Source: Aquirickettsiella gammari (GTDB lineage: Bacteria > Pseudomonadota > Gammaproteobacteria > Diplorickettsiales > Diplorickettsiaceae). From it: a DNA stretch of 64,000 bases. This document shows, one piece after another, positions 37,128 through 46,677 of the stretch. A program made the position numbers and the translations under genes. The DNA is taken from the NCBI GenBank assembly GCA_963701065.1, contig OY969558.1, forward strand, positions 558,001 through 622,000. The letters run 5' to 3'. The notes under the pieces were generated by a model. That model was not told where the DNA came from. It was given only the letters and a program-made list of their open reading frames with translations, and ran no database searches. Position 1 is the first letter of the stretch; each line of letters begins with the position of its first letter.

Positions 37128-38420
37128 ATGTCTGATCTTAACGAAGCATCCCCTTTAATTGAGTCACAAACATCCAGATCTCCTACGTTTTTACAAAGAA
37201 TAAGAACCGCGCCTGTTCAGATCATTAAAAAACTAGCTTTAGCGGGCGTATCGGCATTTAGTGGTTATATGTACTGGCCTTCCTCTTTTAACGCGGCTGC
37301 GTTTGGCGGAGAAGCCTTACAAGTAACTGCTGCTTTGGGTGGAAGTACGACGAATGCCATTTTTAATTACGAGAGCTTTCTTAGTCTCTCTGAACTTCCC
37401 AAATTTCGCAGTATGCCGGGGAAATATTTAACCGCCACCCTGTTTTCTATCGCCTGTGTAGCACCGAATTTCTTTATGGATATTGTTGATGAAGAAGGAA
37501 ATTATACCGATACAACCGATATTACGCTTCAGGCGGTTAGCGCTTTTCTGAATATCTGGGTTAATGTAGTCGGTTCATTAGCGTTAATTAATAGTATCGC
37601 CGATTTAATGAAAAATAAAACAGAATTAGAAAAAGAAAAACTAATAGAAAATTTTGATAGCAGTATTAAAATATTTTCTCAACTCAGTATCGATAAACAA
37701 ACTAAAAGTGAATTGATTCCCTTACTTGCAACAAATAATACATTAAGTTTACGACAAAAAATAAGCTATTACTCACTGACGACTAGCATTGGTTTGCTAA
37801 GTATTCCACAATTTTTAGCCTATGTATTCATCAGCTATTTTGGCATGAAAGACCTATCCGAGAAAAAATTCGGCGCCAATCAAACAGTGAGTACATTACT
37901 TGCCTCAATAGCCGCTATTGGCAATGCTATACCCAATGCCGGATTTTCCATAAAAGGCGTGAATTCAAGCTGTAAAAAAGTCATCTCTTTAGAAAAGCCT
38001 TCTTTACTTGCGACACTTTTTATTTTGCCGGCACTATTTTCTGGATTTACCACGCATAAAGCCATGGCAGATAGTTTAAAAGAATTGGAATATTCTGGGA
38101 ATACTACTGAAATACTCAATTGGTTATCTAATGTTGGAGCCGCCCTTATTTACAATTTACCGCAAATGTTAGCTTTAGCAAACAGACTGGGAAAAGAAAC
38201 AATTAGTGTGCCTGAGAGACTAAATACACTACAAATAAACCTAGAAGCTGACATTAATTCCTTAGAAAATCTTGAAACTGTTAGGAATTTTAAAAATAAT
38301 TTAGCTGGTAATTCCCACATAGTTACATTTTTTAGTAAATCGTCTCCTAATAAAAATAACAGCTCTATTAACAACTGTTCTCAGAATAGTAATTATCAAA
38401 CAATCTCTACTCGCGTATAG
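37128..38420 (+). CDS. orphan multi-pass membrane protein
   Basis: A 430-residue protein I do not recognise. A 35-residue polar N-terminus holds EASPLI, which fits the eukaryotic acidic dileucine sorting pattern (E-x3-L-I). About eight to ten hydrophobic segments follow in pairs (ALAGVSAFSGYMYW; YLTATLFSIACVAPNFFM; LNIWVNVVGSLALINSI; LLATLFILPALFSGF; NVGAALIYNLPQMLALAN), split by an acidic charged loop at about 165-200. The end is a Ser/Asn-rich cytoplasmic-type tail (SPNKNNSSINNCSQNSN). It directly borders the tRNA-Arg island. Polytopic orphans like this include translocated effectors in Legionellales, but that is inference. Confidence 0.5.
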   Translation: MSDLNEASPLIESQTSRSPTFLQRIRTAPVQIIKKLALAGVSAFSGYMYWPSSFNAAAFGGEALQVTAALGGSTTNAIFNYESFLSLSELPKFRSMPGKYLTATLFSIACVAPNFFMDIVDEEGNYTDTTDITLQAVSAFLNIWVNVVGSLALINSIADLMKNKTELEKEKLIENFDSSIKIFSQLSIDKQTKSELIPLLATNNTLSLRQKISYYSLTTSIGLLSIPQFLAYVFISYFGMKDLSEKKFGANQTVSTLLASIAAIGNAIPNAGFSIKGVNSSCKKVISLEKPSLLATLFILPALFSGFTTHKAMADSLKELEYSGNTTEILNWLSNVGAALIYNLPQMLALANRLGKETISVPERLNTLQINLEADINSLENLETVRNFKNNLAGNSHIVTFFSKSSPNKNNSSINNCSQNSNYQTISTRV

Positions 38421-38444
38421 GGGGAAACATGGCTAGCATGGCTT

Positions 38445-38545
38445 AAGGAGGCTAGCTGGATGGACCGTAAACTGTTAGAATGCCGGGCTCTTTCGGATCA
38501 TGCGCCCGTAGCTCAGCTGGATAGAGTACCAGGCTTCGAACCTGG
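38445..38545 (+). repeat. 101-bp duplication of tRNA-Arg promoter and 5' tRNA half (left copy)
   Basis: This copy matches 49657-49757 over 101 bp with a single obvious difference (A for T before TCATGCG). It includes 57 bp upstream of the tRNA and the first 44 tRNA bases. TTAGAATGCCGGGC within it looks like a tRNA-type -10 box followed by a GC-rich discriminator. Homology ends abruptly after CCTGG. Confidence 0.8.
38502..38545 (+). pseudogene. truncated tRNA-Arg (5' part), left island boundary
   Basis: Bases are identical to the first 44 of the intact tRNA-Arg(UCG) at 49714: acceptor 5' strand, D arm and complete anticodon arm with CTTCGAA loop. It then runs into unrelated AT-rich DNA (TATATTATTT), so variable loop, T arm and acceptor 3' strand are missing. 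The last 12 bases (CTTCGAACCTGG) recur at 55597, where the 3' part of a tRNA continues. The two pieces look like the split ends of one original tRNA gene. Confidence 0.8.
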
Positions 38546-38620
38546 TATATTATTTAAATAATCATTAATAATCAATAACTTGCGATATATTGGTTGCGCT
38601 TAAACTTACTTAAAATGACT

Positions 38621-38648
38621 GTAGTGACGTTACATTGAACGTCACTAC
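38621..38648. repeat. perfect 11-bp inverted repeat near the left island end
   Basis: GTAGTGACGTT (38621-38631), a six-base spacer ACATTG, then AACGTCACTAC (38638-38648). It is directly followed by TTACAAATTCCCTACAT (38650-38666), which recurs exactly at 49621-49637 inside the integrase remnant beside the intact tRNA. No T-run follows, so an attachment-arm or protein-binding site is as likely as a terminator. Confidence 0.45.
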
Positions 38649-38876
38649 GTTACAAATTCCCTACATCGTTTTTTATCCAATCTTTTTTCAACATCGTTAG
38701 ATTCTTAACGATATAAAATTCAATTTCCTCTTTAGTGATCTAATTAATTTAAATAAATTTATACCCAATGTATAATTTTGGATCTATTCAATATTAAAAA
38801 TATAAATTATACTTTTAAAAAATAACAAAAATGGAATAAAAAGAGTAAAGACAATCAACAATAAAAGGAATTAATT

Positions 38877-40985
38877 ATGCCAATATTTACTGAAGCATTC
38901 GATAGATTTAAAAAAGATGGTTTTTTTGAATTAGAAACTAAATTATATACAGAGCAGATCGATAAACTTCAAATTTGCGCAAGATTTCTTAGAGAAGACA
39001 ATCCAGAAATACCCTTTTATCAATTTCACTTAAGCCATGTTCAGTTTGTTCCTGGTTATTTGCCGAGACCTGAACGAGTTGTAGACGGTGTTGTGGTCGA
39101 ACATCATGCGCAACGCGATTGGCATCCTGGAATTCCTGATGTGGCTCTTCTACAAATGGCCGATCAGCCAATGCGTTCAATATGGGCTTAAGCATTTAAT
39201 GATCCAAATAGCAGCTCACCTGAAAGAATGCTTGGACTCGTCTTATCCGACTTATTAAGTCAAGCAGATACCTGGAGTTCGATTAAAATCGATTGGGTAT
39301 CCTTTTTTTGTGACAATGAGGCTCGGAATTATGTTAAACGCAGATTTTCATAATGATTTATTAGATAGATTAACCGAGCAGGCTGGAACATCATTAAAAG
39401 AACTCAGTTTAAAGCCATTTTCTTTATCCAACAGTTTAACGGCATTAGTTAATTTTTTAACTCGAAGCGCGGACTTAGAAATTTTACATCTGGAAATAAT
39501 TGACGCCACTCGGGATGAATGGTTAGAGCTTGCTCGGGTTTTGGCGATGTGCCCCAAGCTTAAATCTTTAAATTTAGGAAATACGGTCTTTGATGCAAAT
39601 ACTTATTTGGCTTTATCAAAATTACTAGATGAAAATTACCGAATAGAAGTGATTGAGATAGCCGAACCTAATGGTAATTTGTCATTGAGAGATGCGTATG
39701 AACAGCTCGATCAGCGCGTATCGAAACCTGGTCAGGTTCGATTTAAAGAAGAACGATTATCGCTAGAGGCGTTACTCGATTTAGCGCTCCGGGCTTTAGT
39801 CACGATGAAAAAAATTAATCGCGAACAACCGATAGAGCTCGAAAGAAAAACGGAACTCATGAATCGTTTCATTTTTTTGTTAAGTGCTCAAGGAGCGCGG
39901 AAGCTTACTGACCCTGAAAAAGAAGCGTGGCTAGAAGAAGCGCGCGTATTACCTGATGTTTATCCAAATCACAAGGAATACATGAAGCATTATTCGGAGT
40001 TAGTTCACCTTCATTTGGACGAATTCATTGCAGAACGAGGAAAAACAGTAGGTTACCTTTTGCTCGAAAAGGTTTTGGAAACAAGAAATGTAGAAGCTAT
40101 GGAAACTTTACTAAAAGCCAAAGTGGACCTATTTGAAATGCCCTCCGATAATACAGAGAAGCCTTTTTTAAAGAGAGCTCTGCAAGGGAGACGGTACGGC
40201 GCTATAGAAGTCGCCTTACTTCGCCACCTGGCATGGGACATGAGCTTGACCGAATTGGCATTAGAATATTTCAAGGCTCATCCAGAGTTACAGCCTATTT
40301 TTGAAAAATTTACAAACCATCTCTGTAAGTATGCCGATATTTTAATTTATAAAAATGATTTGCCAGGCTTCCTCGCCTTTACAAAAGGTATTATCAATCT
40401 ATGCCGAAAAATATTTAATATCAAACCTCCCTCCGAGCAAAGAGGTGAAGAATACGCAGACAGTCATCTGAAGCTACGCAAAAGTATGAGAGTGGCTACC
40501 GCTAATGGACAAGAAGAACTTAGCCGTAAATCTGTGTCTGAAATGCGGAAAATTATCCAGGAAATGAGAGATGATTCTTTTAGCGCCGCACGAGGCATTT
40601 TTAATCGAGCTAAACTGCATGACCCGATGTTCAAATTTTTAGGTGAACTTGATGGGAAGTTATCAGAAATCTCAGATAAAATTGATGATAGAAAAGACGA
40701 TTTCATAAAGAATATTTTAGAACGTTGTGCACAAGAAGAGACAGCGAGGGAAGCACGGTTCGCGCGAGAGTCAGAGGCGGCAGGAGTGCGGCATAGAGAA
40801 GAGTTAGAGGCGGTAGGAGTGCGGCATAGAGAGAGAGTTAGAGGCGGTACAAGCGGTGCTTCATAGGATGGACGTACACATTGAAATGTTAAATAATTTA
40901 TTGAGACAAAATGGCGATAATGAATCAGAATCGAATACCGGAAGAAAGACCAGAAATTAGAGCCCATTTTTTTCCGAGACGGTAA
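38877..40985 (+). pseudogene. broken LRR/coiled-coil gene, left-arm copy
   Basis: Aligning with the intact right-arm copy shows the gene reads in pieces: 38877-39191 (N-terminus, near-identical protein to the intact copy until DVALLQM), then frame changes near 39159, 39192 and 39332, a long open piece from 39310 to 40866, and further shifts near 40830 and 40912. The final frame ends in FFPRR at 40985, like the FARR end of relatives. The 39159 change is a lost base relative to the right copy. A short tandem repeat coding EAAGVRHREEL precedes the 40830 shift. The long middle piece keeps the LRR segment, so a fragment may still be made, but the ancestral protein is lost. Confidence 0.75.
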
Positions 40986-41000
40986 TGTGACTGAAGGAGG

Positions 41001-42569
41001 ATGTTATTCAAGGAGAGCATGTTAAATAGCTTATTACAGGGCATAGAACAGCGCTTGGCAAAAAAACCCTTTACCTGGATGTCGTGGTGGCGCGGTAAAA
41101 AATGGATTTCTGTTTTTTTAATTATCCCGACATTAAGTGAAAAATACCCTCTGTGGAAGCGAGATGAGGCGAGCTTAAGTAGTCTGCGGCTCTTTGATTT
41201 AGAGCCGCAAGCACTACACACTGAGCTTCAACGTTATTGGAAAAGACCCTTTTGGCAACGATGGTGGTTGAGTTTATTTACGTCGATTAATAACAAGCGC
41301 AAGGCCTATGCTTATTATCAGCGCTGTCTTGCCTTTAGCGAAGTGCAGAAACAACATAGCTATACGAGTTCTGTTTTTAGGATAGGACAAGAACGAGCTA
41401 TCCTTTTAGAGCTGGCGGCTTGGTTTGATCAAGACATAAAATACGCTGAGAAGATTTTAGAACAACATGCAGGTGATGTAAATTGGCTACAAAGTCAATT
41501 TACATCGATATTAAATCAACGCGAACAAAAAACAGAGCAAAGACTTTTAAAGTATATGGACAAAAAATTAAAAAAATTACCGGCGGTACGAAATCGAATA
41601 AAAAAAGAATCTCAAGAGTTAGGGAAGCTTATGCGTGATTATTTACTATCAGGATTATTTCCCCCCGATCAAGTCAGTGCTCACAATGAGGGGGCTACCG
41701 CGTTTAGTGCAGCCTATGAGGCAACAGAGGATAGCGTTGTATCAGATAGCCGGGAGCTCGTTTATGTAGGCCCTGCGGTAGCGACAAGAAATACGCTTGG
41801 AATGTATCCTAGCGGAAAAGCGAATCTGGGTGATATAGATTCGGTAGGCGGTTGGGTTAACTCTCAACGAGAGGCGATAGTAGGCTTGTTAGAGGAAGGA
41901 AGGGCTGAAGCATGTATTAAGATAAAAGCATTATTAGAACAAAGTCTCAATAGTATAAGGATGGTGATAGAGCCACAGATAACTGGTTATCAACAACTGA
42001 TCAATGACGCTAAACAAGGTAGAGTTGAGTACGAGATAGCGATAGAATGGTCAGAAGATCTACAGCCCCGCTTAATAAAATTTTTTCGAAGTAGTGCACT
42101 GTTATTTCATCCAGACAAATCAGATAGAAATGAGGAATTAAGGCGCCTACAAACCGAATTATTTAAAGAATTTAATCAACTCGCAGAGAATTCACGGGAA
42201 ACACTGAGACAGGGTCTACAGACACTGAAGAATTGTATTCCCAAGCTGGAATCAAAGTACCAAGATATTTTAGACAAAATGCAACGTGATCGTGAAGCGT
42301 TCAGGGCACGTTTGAAAAAAGAGATGAAGACGTTTGCAGAATCGAACGCCAAGTTGAATGCATCGCTTAAAGAATTAATAGAGGAGGGCAAACAAGACCG
42401 GGAGGAGAGCAAACAATACCGGGAAGAGATGAAACAATCGCGAAAGGAGATGCGAGAGCAAATTGAATGCATAAAAAACGATTTGTTAGCACAAAATCTG
42501 GGCCTGAGTCAGGATCCCATGCCAGAAGAAAGGCCAGAAACTAGCACCTCTTTTTCTGCGAGACGGTAA
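41001..42569 (+). CDS. J-like-domain coiled-coil paralogue, left copy 1
   Basis: 522 residues. The N-terminal region (SLLQGIEQRLAKKPFTWM, WWRGKKW, FWQRWWLSLFTSINNK) is tryptophan-rich and helical. The middle is long helix. At about 350-410 a J-domain-like segment has HPDK (H370-K373) in ALLFHPDKS, followed by LFKEFNQLAENS, which matches helix II/loop/helix III of DnaJ proteins; typical DnaJ G/F and zinc regions are absent. A charged coiled coil follows and the end is FSARR. The start may be ATG 41001 or ATG 41019; the latter has AAGGAG just upstream. It lies 15 bp after the broken LRR gene. Function is unknown; J-domains recruit DnaK-type chaperones, possibly from the host. Confidence 0.7.
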   Translation: MLFKESMLNSLLQGIEQRLAKKPFTWMSWWRGKKWISVFLIIPTLSEKYPLWKRDEASLSSLRLFDLEPQALHTELQRYWKRPFWQRWWLSLFTSINNKRKAYAYYQRCLAFSEVQKQHSYTSSVFRIGQERAILLELAAWFDQDIKYAEKILEQHAGDVNWLQSQFTSILNQREQKTEQRLLKYMDKKLKKLPAVRNRIKKESQELGKLMRDYLLSGLFPPDQVSAHNEGATAFSAAYEATEDSVVSDSRELVYVGPAVATRNTLGMYPSGKANLGDIDSVGGWVNSQREAIVGLLEEGRAEACIKIKALLEQSLNSIRMVIEPQITGYQQLINDAKQGRVEYEIAIEWSEDLQPRLIKFFRSSALLFHPDKSDRNEELRRLQTELFKEFNQLAENSRETLRQGLQTLKNCIPKLESKYQDILDKMQRDREAFRARLKKEMKTFAESNAKLNASLKELIEEGKQDREESKQYREEMKQSRKEMREQIECIKNDLLAQNLGLSQDPMPEERPETSTSFSARR

Positions 42570-42584
42570 TGTGATTAAAGGAGG

Positions 42585-44096
42585 GTGTTATTCAAGGAGA
42601 GTATGTTAAATAGCTTATTACAGGGCATAGAACAGCGCTTGGCAAAAAAACCCTTTACCTGGATGCCGTGGTGGCGCGGTAAAAAATGGATTTCTGTTTT
42701 TTCCATTATCCCGGAATTAGAAGAATGTCCTCTGTGGAACCGAGATGAGGCGAGCTTAAGTAGTCTGCGGCTCTTTGATTTAGATCCGCAAGCACTACAC
42801 ACTGAGCTTCAACATTATTGGAAAAGACCCTTTTGGCAACGATGGTGGTTGAGTTTATTTACGTCGATTAATAACAAACGCAAGGCCTATGCTTATTACC
42901 AGCGCTGTCTTGCCTTTAGTGAAGTGCAGAAACAACATGGTTATACGAGTTCTGTTTTTAGGATAGGAGAAGAACGAGCTATCCTTTTAGAGCTGGTGGC
43001 TTGGTTTGATCAAGACATAAAATACGGGGAGAAGATTTTAGAGCAACATGCAGGTGATGTAAATTGGCTACAAAGTCAATTTACATCGATATTAAATCAA
43101 CGCGAACAAAAAACAGAGCAAAGACTTTTAAAGTATATGGACAAAAAATTAAAAAAATTACCGGCGGTACGAAATCGAATAAAAAAAGAATCTCAAGAGT
43201 TAGGGAAGCTTATGCGTGATTATTTACTATCAGGATTATTTCCCCCCGATCAAGTCAGTGCTCACAATGAGGGGGCTACCGCGTCTAGTGCGGCCTATGA
43301 GGCGACAGAGGATAGCGTTTTATCGGATAAGCAGGAACTCGTTTATGTAGGCCCTGCGGTAGCGACAAGAAATACACTACGAATGTATTCTACCAAAAAA
43401 GCGCATCTAGGTGATATGGACTCGGTAGGCGATTGGGTTAGATTGCAACGACAAACGATAGACAGTTTGTTAGAAGCAAAAACACCTGAAGCCTATGCCG
43501 AGATAAAAACATTATTAGAACAAAGTCTCAGTAGTATAGAGGGGTTGATAAAGCCACAGATAGATTGTTATCAACAACTAATCAATAACGCTAAACAAGG
43601 TATATCTGATTACGAGGTAGCGATAGAATACTCAGAATTTCTGCAGTGCCGCTTAATAAAATTTTTTCAAGGAAAACCCTTGCGTTTGTTGTTTCATCCG
43701 GATAAATCAGGTGGGAACAAGGCTTTAAGCCAGATCAAAACGGAATTATTTAAAGAATTTAAGCGATTGTCTGATACTTCATTGGAGGCGATCAGTAGAG
43801 GCCTGCGGACACTGAAAAAGTGTATTCCGAAATGGAGGTTAGAGCATCAAGCAATGGAAGACAAAATGCAACGCGATCGTGAAGCATTCAGAGTATATTT
43901 TGAAAAAGCAATGAAAGAGAGTGAAGAATCAACAGCGAGGCTGAATGCGGAGTTTGCAGAGATGGGAAAACAAATTGAGTGCTTGAACAATTTAGTGCAA
44001 AAAAATATAACCATGCATCACTCATCAGAAGAAGCCATGTCGTCGCAAGGCCAAGAAAGCCTAGGAAGCAGCACTCGTTCTTTTGCGAGACGGTAA
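42585..44096 (+). CDS. J-like-domain coiled-coil paralogue, left copy 2
   Basis: 503 residues, nearly identical to copies 1 and 3 in the first ~240 residues. From about residue 275 it switches to a sequence closer to the right-arm genes (RLQRQTIDSLLEAKTPEAY), so it is a mosaic. The J-like motif is RLLFHPDKSGGNKAL. The tail differs from copy 1 (MHHSSEEAMSSQGQESLGSS then FARR). It begins with GTG 42585 or ATG 42603, 15 bp after copy 1, with GGAGG immediately before the GTG and AAGGAG before the ATG, the same arrangement in every copy. Confidence 0.7.
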   Translation: MLFKESMLNSLLQGIEQRLAKKPFTWMPWWRGKKWISVFSIIPELEECPLWNRDEASLSSLRLFDLDPQALHTELQHYWKRPFWQRWWLSLFTSINNKRKAYAYYQRCLAFSEVQKQHGYTSSVFRIGEERAILLELVAWFDQDIKYGEKILEQHAGDVNWLQSQFTSILNQREQKTEQRLLKYMDKKLKKLPAVRNRIKKESQELGKLMRDYLLSGLFPPDQVSAHNEGATASSAAYEATEDSVLSDKQELVYVGPAVATRNTLRMYSTKKAHLGDMDSVGDWVRLQRQTIDSLLEAKTPEAYAEIKTLLEQSLSSIEGLIKPQIDCYQQLINNAKQGISDYEVAIEYSEFLQCRLIKFFQGKPLRLLFHPDKSGGNKALSQIKTELFKEFKRLSDTSLEAISRGLRTLKKCIPKWRLEHQAMEDKMQRDREAFRVYFEKAMKESEESTARLNAEFAEMGKQIECLNNLVQKNITMHHSSEEAMSSQGQESLGSSTRSFARR

Positions 44097-44111
44097 TGTG
44101 ACTGAAGGAGG

Positions 44112-45554
44112 ATGTTATTCAAGGAGAGCATGTTAAATAGCTTATTACAGGGCATAGGACAGCGATTGGATAAAAAACCCTTTACCTGGATGTCGTGGTG
44201 GCGCGGTAAAAAATGGAGTTCTGTTTTTTCCATTATCCCGGAATTAGAAGAATGTCCTCTGTGGAACCGAGATGAGGCGAGCTTAAGTAGTCTGCGGCTC
44301 TTTGATTTAGATCCGCAAGCACTACACACTGAGCTTCAACATTATTGGAAAAGACCCTTTTGGCAACGATGGTGGTTGAGTTTATTTACGTCGATTAATA
44401 ACAAGCGCAAGGCCTATGCTTATTATCAGCGCTGTCTTGCCTTTAGTGAAGTGCAGAAACAACATGGTTATACGAGTTCTGTTTTTAGGATAGGACAAGA
44501 ACGAGCTATCCTTTTAGAGCTGGTGGCTTGGTTTGATCAAGACATAAAATACGGGGAGAAGATTTTAGAGCAACATGCAGGTGATGTAAATTGGCTACAA
44601 AGTCAATTTACATCGATATTAAATCAACGCGAACAAAAAACAGAGCAAAGACTTTTAAAGTATATGGACAAAAAATTAAAAAAATTACCGGCGGTACGAA
44701 ATCGAATAAAAAAAGAATCTCAAGAGTTAGGGAAGCTTATGCGTGATTATTTACTATCAGGATTATTTCCCCCCGATCAAGTCAGTGCTCACAATGAGGG
44801 GGCTACCGCGTCTAGTGCGGCCTATGAGGCGACAGAGGATAGCGTTTTATCGGATAAGCAGGAACTCGTTTATGTAGGCCCTGCGGTAGCGACAAGAAAT
44901 ACGCTTGGAATGTATCCTACCGGAAAAGCGCATCTAGGTGATATAGATGCGGTAGGCGATTGGGTTAGCTTACAACGAAATGCGATAGTAGGCTTGTTAG
45001 AGGAAGGAAGGGCTGAAGCATGTATTAAGATAAAAGCATTATTAGAACAAAGTCTCAATAGTATAAGGATGGTGATAGAGCCACAGATAACTGGTTATCA
45101 ACAACTGATCAATGACGCTAAACAAGGTAGAGTTGAGTACGAGATAGCGATAGAATGGTCAGAAGATCTACAGTCCCGCCTAATAAAATTTTTTCGAAGT
45201 AGTGCACTGTTATTTCATCCGGATAAATCAAATGGAAACAAGGATTTAAGCCGGATACAAACGGAGTTATTTAAAGAATTTCATCAACTCTCAGAGACTG
45301 CACTGGAAACATTGAGAACAGGTTTGAGAGTACTAAAAAATTGCATTCCCCAATGGAAATCAAAATACAAAGGCGTTTTAGAGGAGATACAACGTGATCG
45401 TGAAAAATCCAGAGCAGAGTTTGAGGAAGCGATGAAAAGGAGTGTAAAATTGAAAGCGCAGCTTGCAAGGATGGAAGAAAAGCTTGAAAGATTAAGTGAT
45501 TTATTGACAGAAAACATGGCTATGCATCACTCATCTGTACTAGTCGCGACTTAA
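44112..45554 (+). CDS. J-like-domain coiled-coil paralogue, left copy 3, 3' end replaced
   Basis: 480 residues. The N-terminal part follows copy 2 (GIGQRLDKKPFTWM) and residues from about 265 to 400 follow copy 1 (EAIVGLLEEGRAEACIKIK versus NAIVGLLEEGRAEACIKIK). The HPDK motif is intact (LLFHPDKSNGNKDL). The reading frame leaves the family at about 45535, after MHHSS, and ends VLVAT instead of a FARR tail. The new sequence continues into the MFS transporter gene 21 bp after the stop, so a recombination junction truncated both. The protein may still fold, since only the polar tail is lost. Confidence 0.65.
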   Translation: MLFKESMLNSLLQGIGQRLDKKPFTWMSWWRGKKWSSVFSIIPELEECPLWNRDEASLSSLRLFDLDPQALHTELQHYWKRPFWQRWWLSLFTSINNKRKAYAYYQRCLAFSEVQKQHGYTSSVFRIGQERAILLELVAWFDQDIKYGEKILEQHAGDVNWLQSQFTSILNQREQKTEQRLLKYMDKKLKKLPAVRNRIKKESQELGKLMRDYLLSGLFPPDQVSAHNEGATASSAAYEATEDSVLSDKQELVYVGPAVATRNTLGMYPTGKAHLGDIDAVGDWVSLQRNAIVGLLEEGRAEACIKIKALLEQSLNSIRMVIEPQITGYQQLINDAKQGRVEYEIAIEWSEDLQSRLIKFFRSSALLFHPDKSNGNKDLSRIQTELFKEFHQLSETALETLRTGLRVLKNCIPQWKSKYKGVLEEIQRDREKSRAEFEEAMKRSVKLKAQLARMEEKLERLSDLLTENMAMHHSSVLVAT

Positions 45555-45574
45555 TCTACAAAAATAATAACATC

Positions 45575-46639
45575 TTGTTCCCGCTGAGTTTAATTCTGTA
45601 TGAATTCCCTTTGTATTTTTCCAACAATCTATTCTTGCCGGCCCTGCCGCAGATAAGAGAAGACTTTAATGTCTCCAATGCAACCGTACAGTTGAGTATT
45701 GCCTTGTGGTTTCTCGGTGCTTCGACATTTCAAGTAATACTAGGCCCGCTGTCGGATCACCATGGGCACAAGAAGATCTTGTTGCTAGGCGGTCTCCTTT
45801 TTTTAGTAGCTACCTTCATCTGTAGCGTTACGCCTTATATTACCTGGTTTCTAGTGGCGCGGTTTTTACAAGGCTGCGTCGTGAGCACTATTTTGGTAGC
45901 CGGTTATGCCAAGATTCATGAACGACTGGATAAGAAACAAGCGATCCAAACGATTTCCTGGATGGGCAGTATCACCGTCATGGCGCCGGCAATAGGGCCG
46001 ATATTAGGTAGCTTATTAATAAACTGGACGAGTTGGCGATGGCTGTTTGCGGGTTTAATTGGCTGGGCAGCGGTCAGCTTATATCTATTAAATGTTTTTA
46101 TGCCAGTTGATTTGTTTCAACAAAAAAAACTCAACCTGAGAAAGATAGGGATGGATTACCGCAAGGTGTTGATTAACTTTAATTTTTGGAAGTATACCCT
46201 GGCTTTCTGTGGTTTATTTGCTGCCTTAATGGCCTGGGATACCTTAAGTCCTTTTTACTTAATGGGTTACTTAAAATTCAGTGTGCTGAAATTTGGTTTT
46301 CTACAAGCACTGGTCTATGTTTTTTTCATCCTGGGTATTCGCTTACAGACTATTTCAATATGTCCACTGGGTAAACTTATTTTAGGGGGTTTAATTTTCG
46401 CATTAGTCTATTTTATTTTCGGCTTAGTCGCCTTAATATACTTACCCCAACATTTCTTGTGGGTGATGGGTTGTATTTTATTTTTTAGTACCAGCAGCGG
46501 ACTTATCTTTTATTCCTTACATCGTATAGCCGTAGAGACTCCTAAAGCACCGATGGGTACGACCATTGCGGTTTTCTCTACCGTAATGAACTTATTTGGT
46601 TTCTTAGGGAGTTTAGCGGCTAGGGCGATACAGTTTTAG
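45575..46639 (+). CDS. MFS drug-transporter-like protein, probably 5'-truncated
   Basis: Bcr/CflA-type MFS transporter of 354 residues with about eleven hydrophobic helices. The family segments are LFLPALPQIREDFNVS after helix 1, the motif-A loop GPLSDHHGHKKILLLGG, and GPILGSLLINWTSWRWLF. The family norm is about 390-400 residues. The first available start codon is a TTG (45575) already inside helix 1, and the frame is open upstream across the junction with J-like copy 3, so the native start has probably been lost. There may also be a small loss around helices 8-9. It could be a remnant transporter; translation from the TTG is uncertain. Confidence 0.6.
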   Translation: MFPLSLILYEFPLYFSNNLFLPALPQIREDFNVSNATVQLSIALWFLGASTFQVILGPLSDHHGHKKILLLGGLLFLVATFICSVTPYITWFLVARFLQGCVVSTILVAGYAKIHERLDKKQAIQTISWMGSITVMAPAIGPILGSLLINWTSWRWLFAGLIGWAAVSLYLLNVFMPVDLFQQKKLNLRKIGMDYRKVLINFNFWKYTLAFCGLFAALMAWDTLSPFYLMGYLKFSVLKFGFLQALVYVFFILGIRLQTISICPLGKLILGGLIFALVYFIFGLVALIYLPQHFLWVMGCILFFSTSSGLIFYSLHRIAVETPKAPMGTTIAVFSTVMNLFGFLGSLAARAIQF

Positions 46640-46677
46640 GATATAGTAGGCTAAGTTATGAAGAATTTTATAAAATA

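Larger units (their letters stand above)
38683..45535 (+). repeat. left arm of the large imperfect palindrome
   Basis: Starting TTTTTTCAACATCGTTAG, this arm carries an AT-rich leader, a broken LRR gene and three tandem J-like-domain genes. The right arm (49990-55451) carries the same order inverted: leader, LRR gene, two J-like genes and a fragment of a third. The leader regions (38683-38876 and 55258-55451) are nearly identical as reverse complements. The arm ends where the third J-like copy loses homology, at about 45535. Confidence 0.8.

Noticed and set aside
38502..38545. Left tRNA-Arg copy as a working tRNA
   Set aside because: T arm and acceptor 3' strand are missing; only the first 44 bases match.
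42176..42802. Minus-strand frames repeated inside each J-like gene (98, 75 and 103 codons)
   Set aside because: They recur because the genes on the plus strand are copies of each other; they are shadows with no separate start signals.
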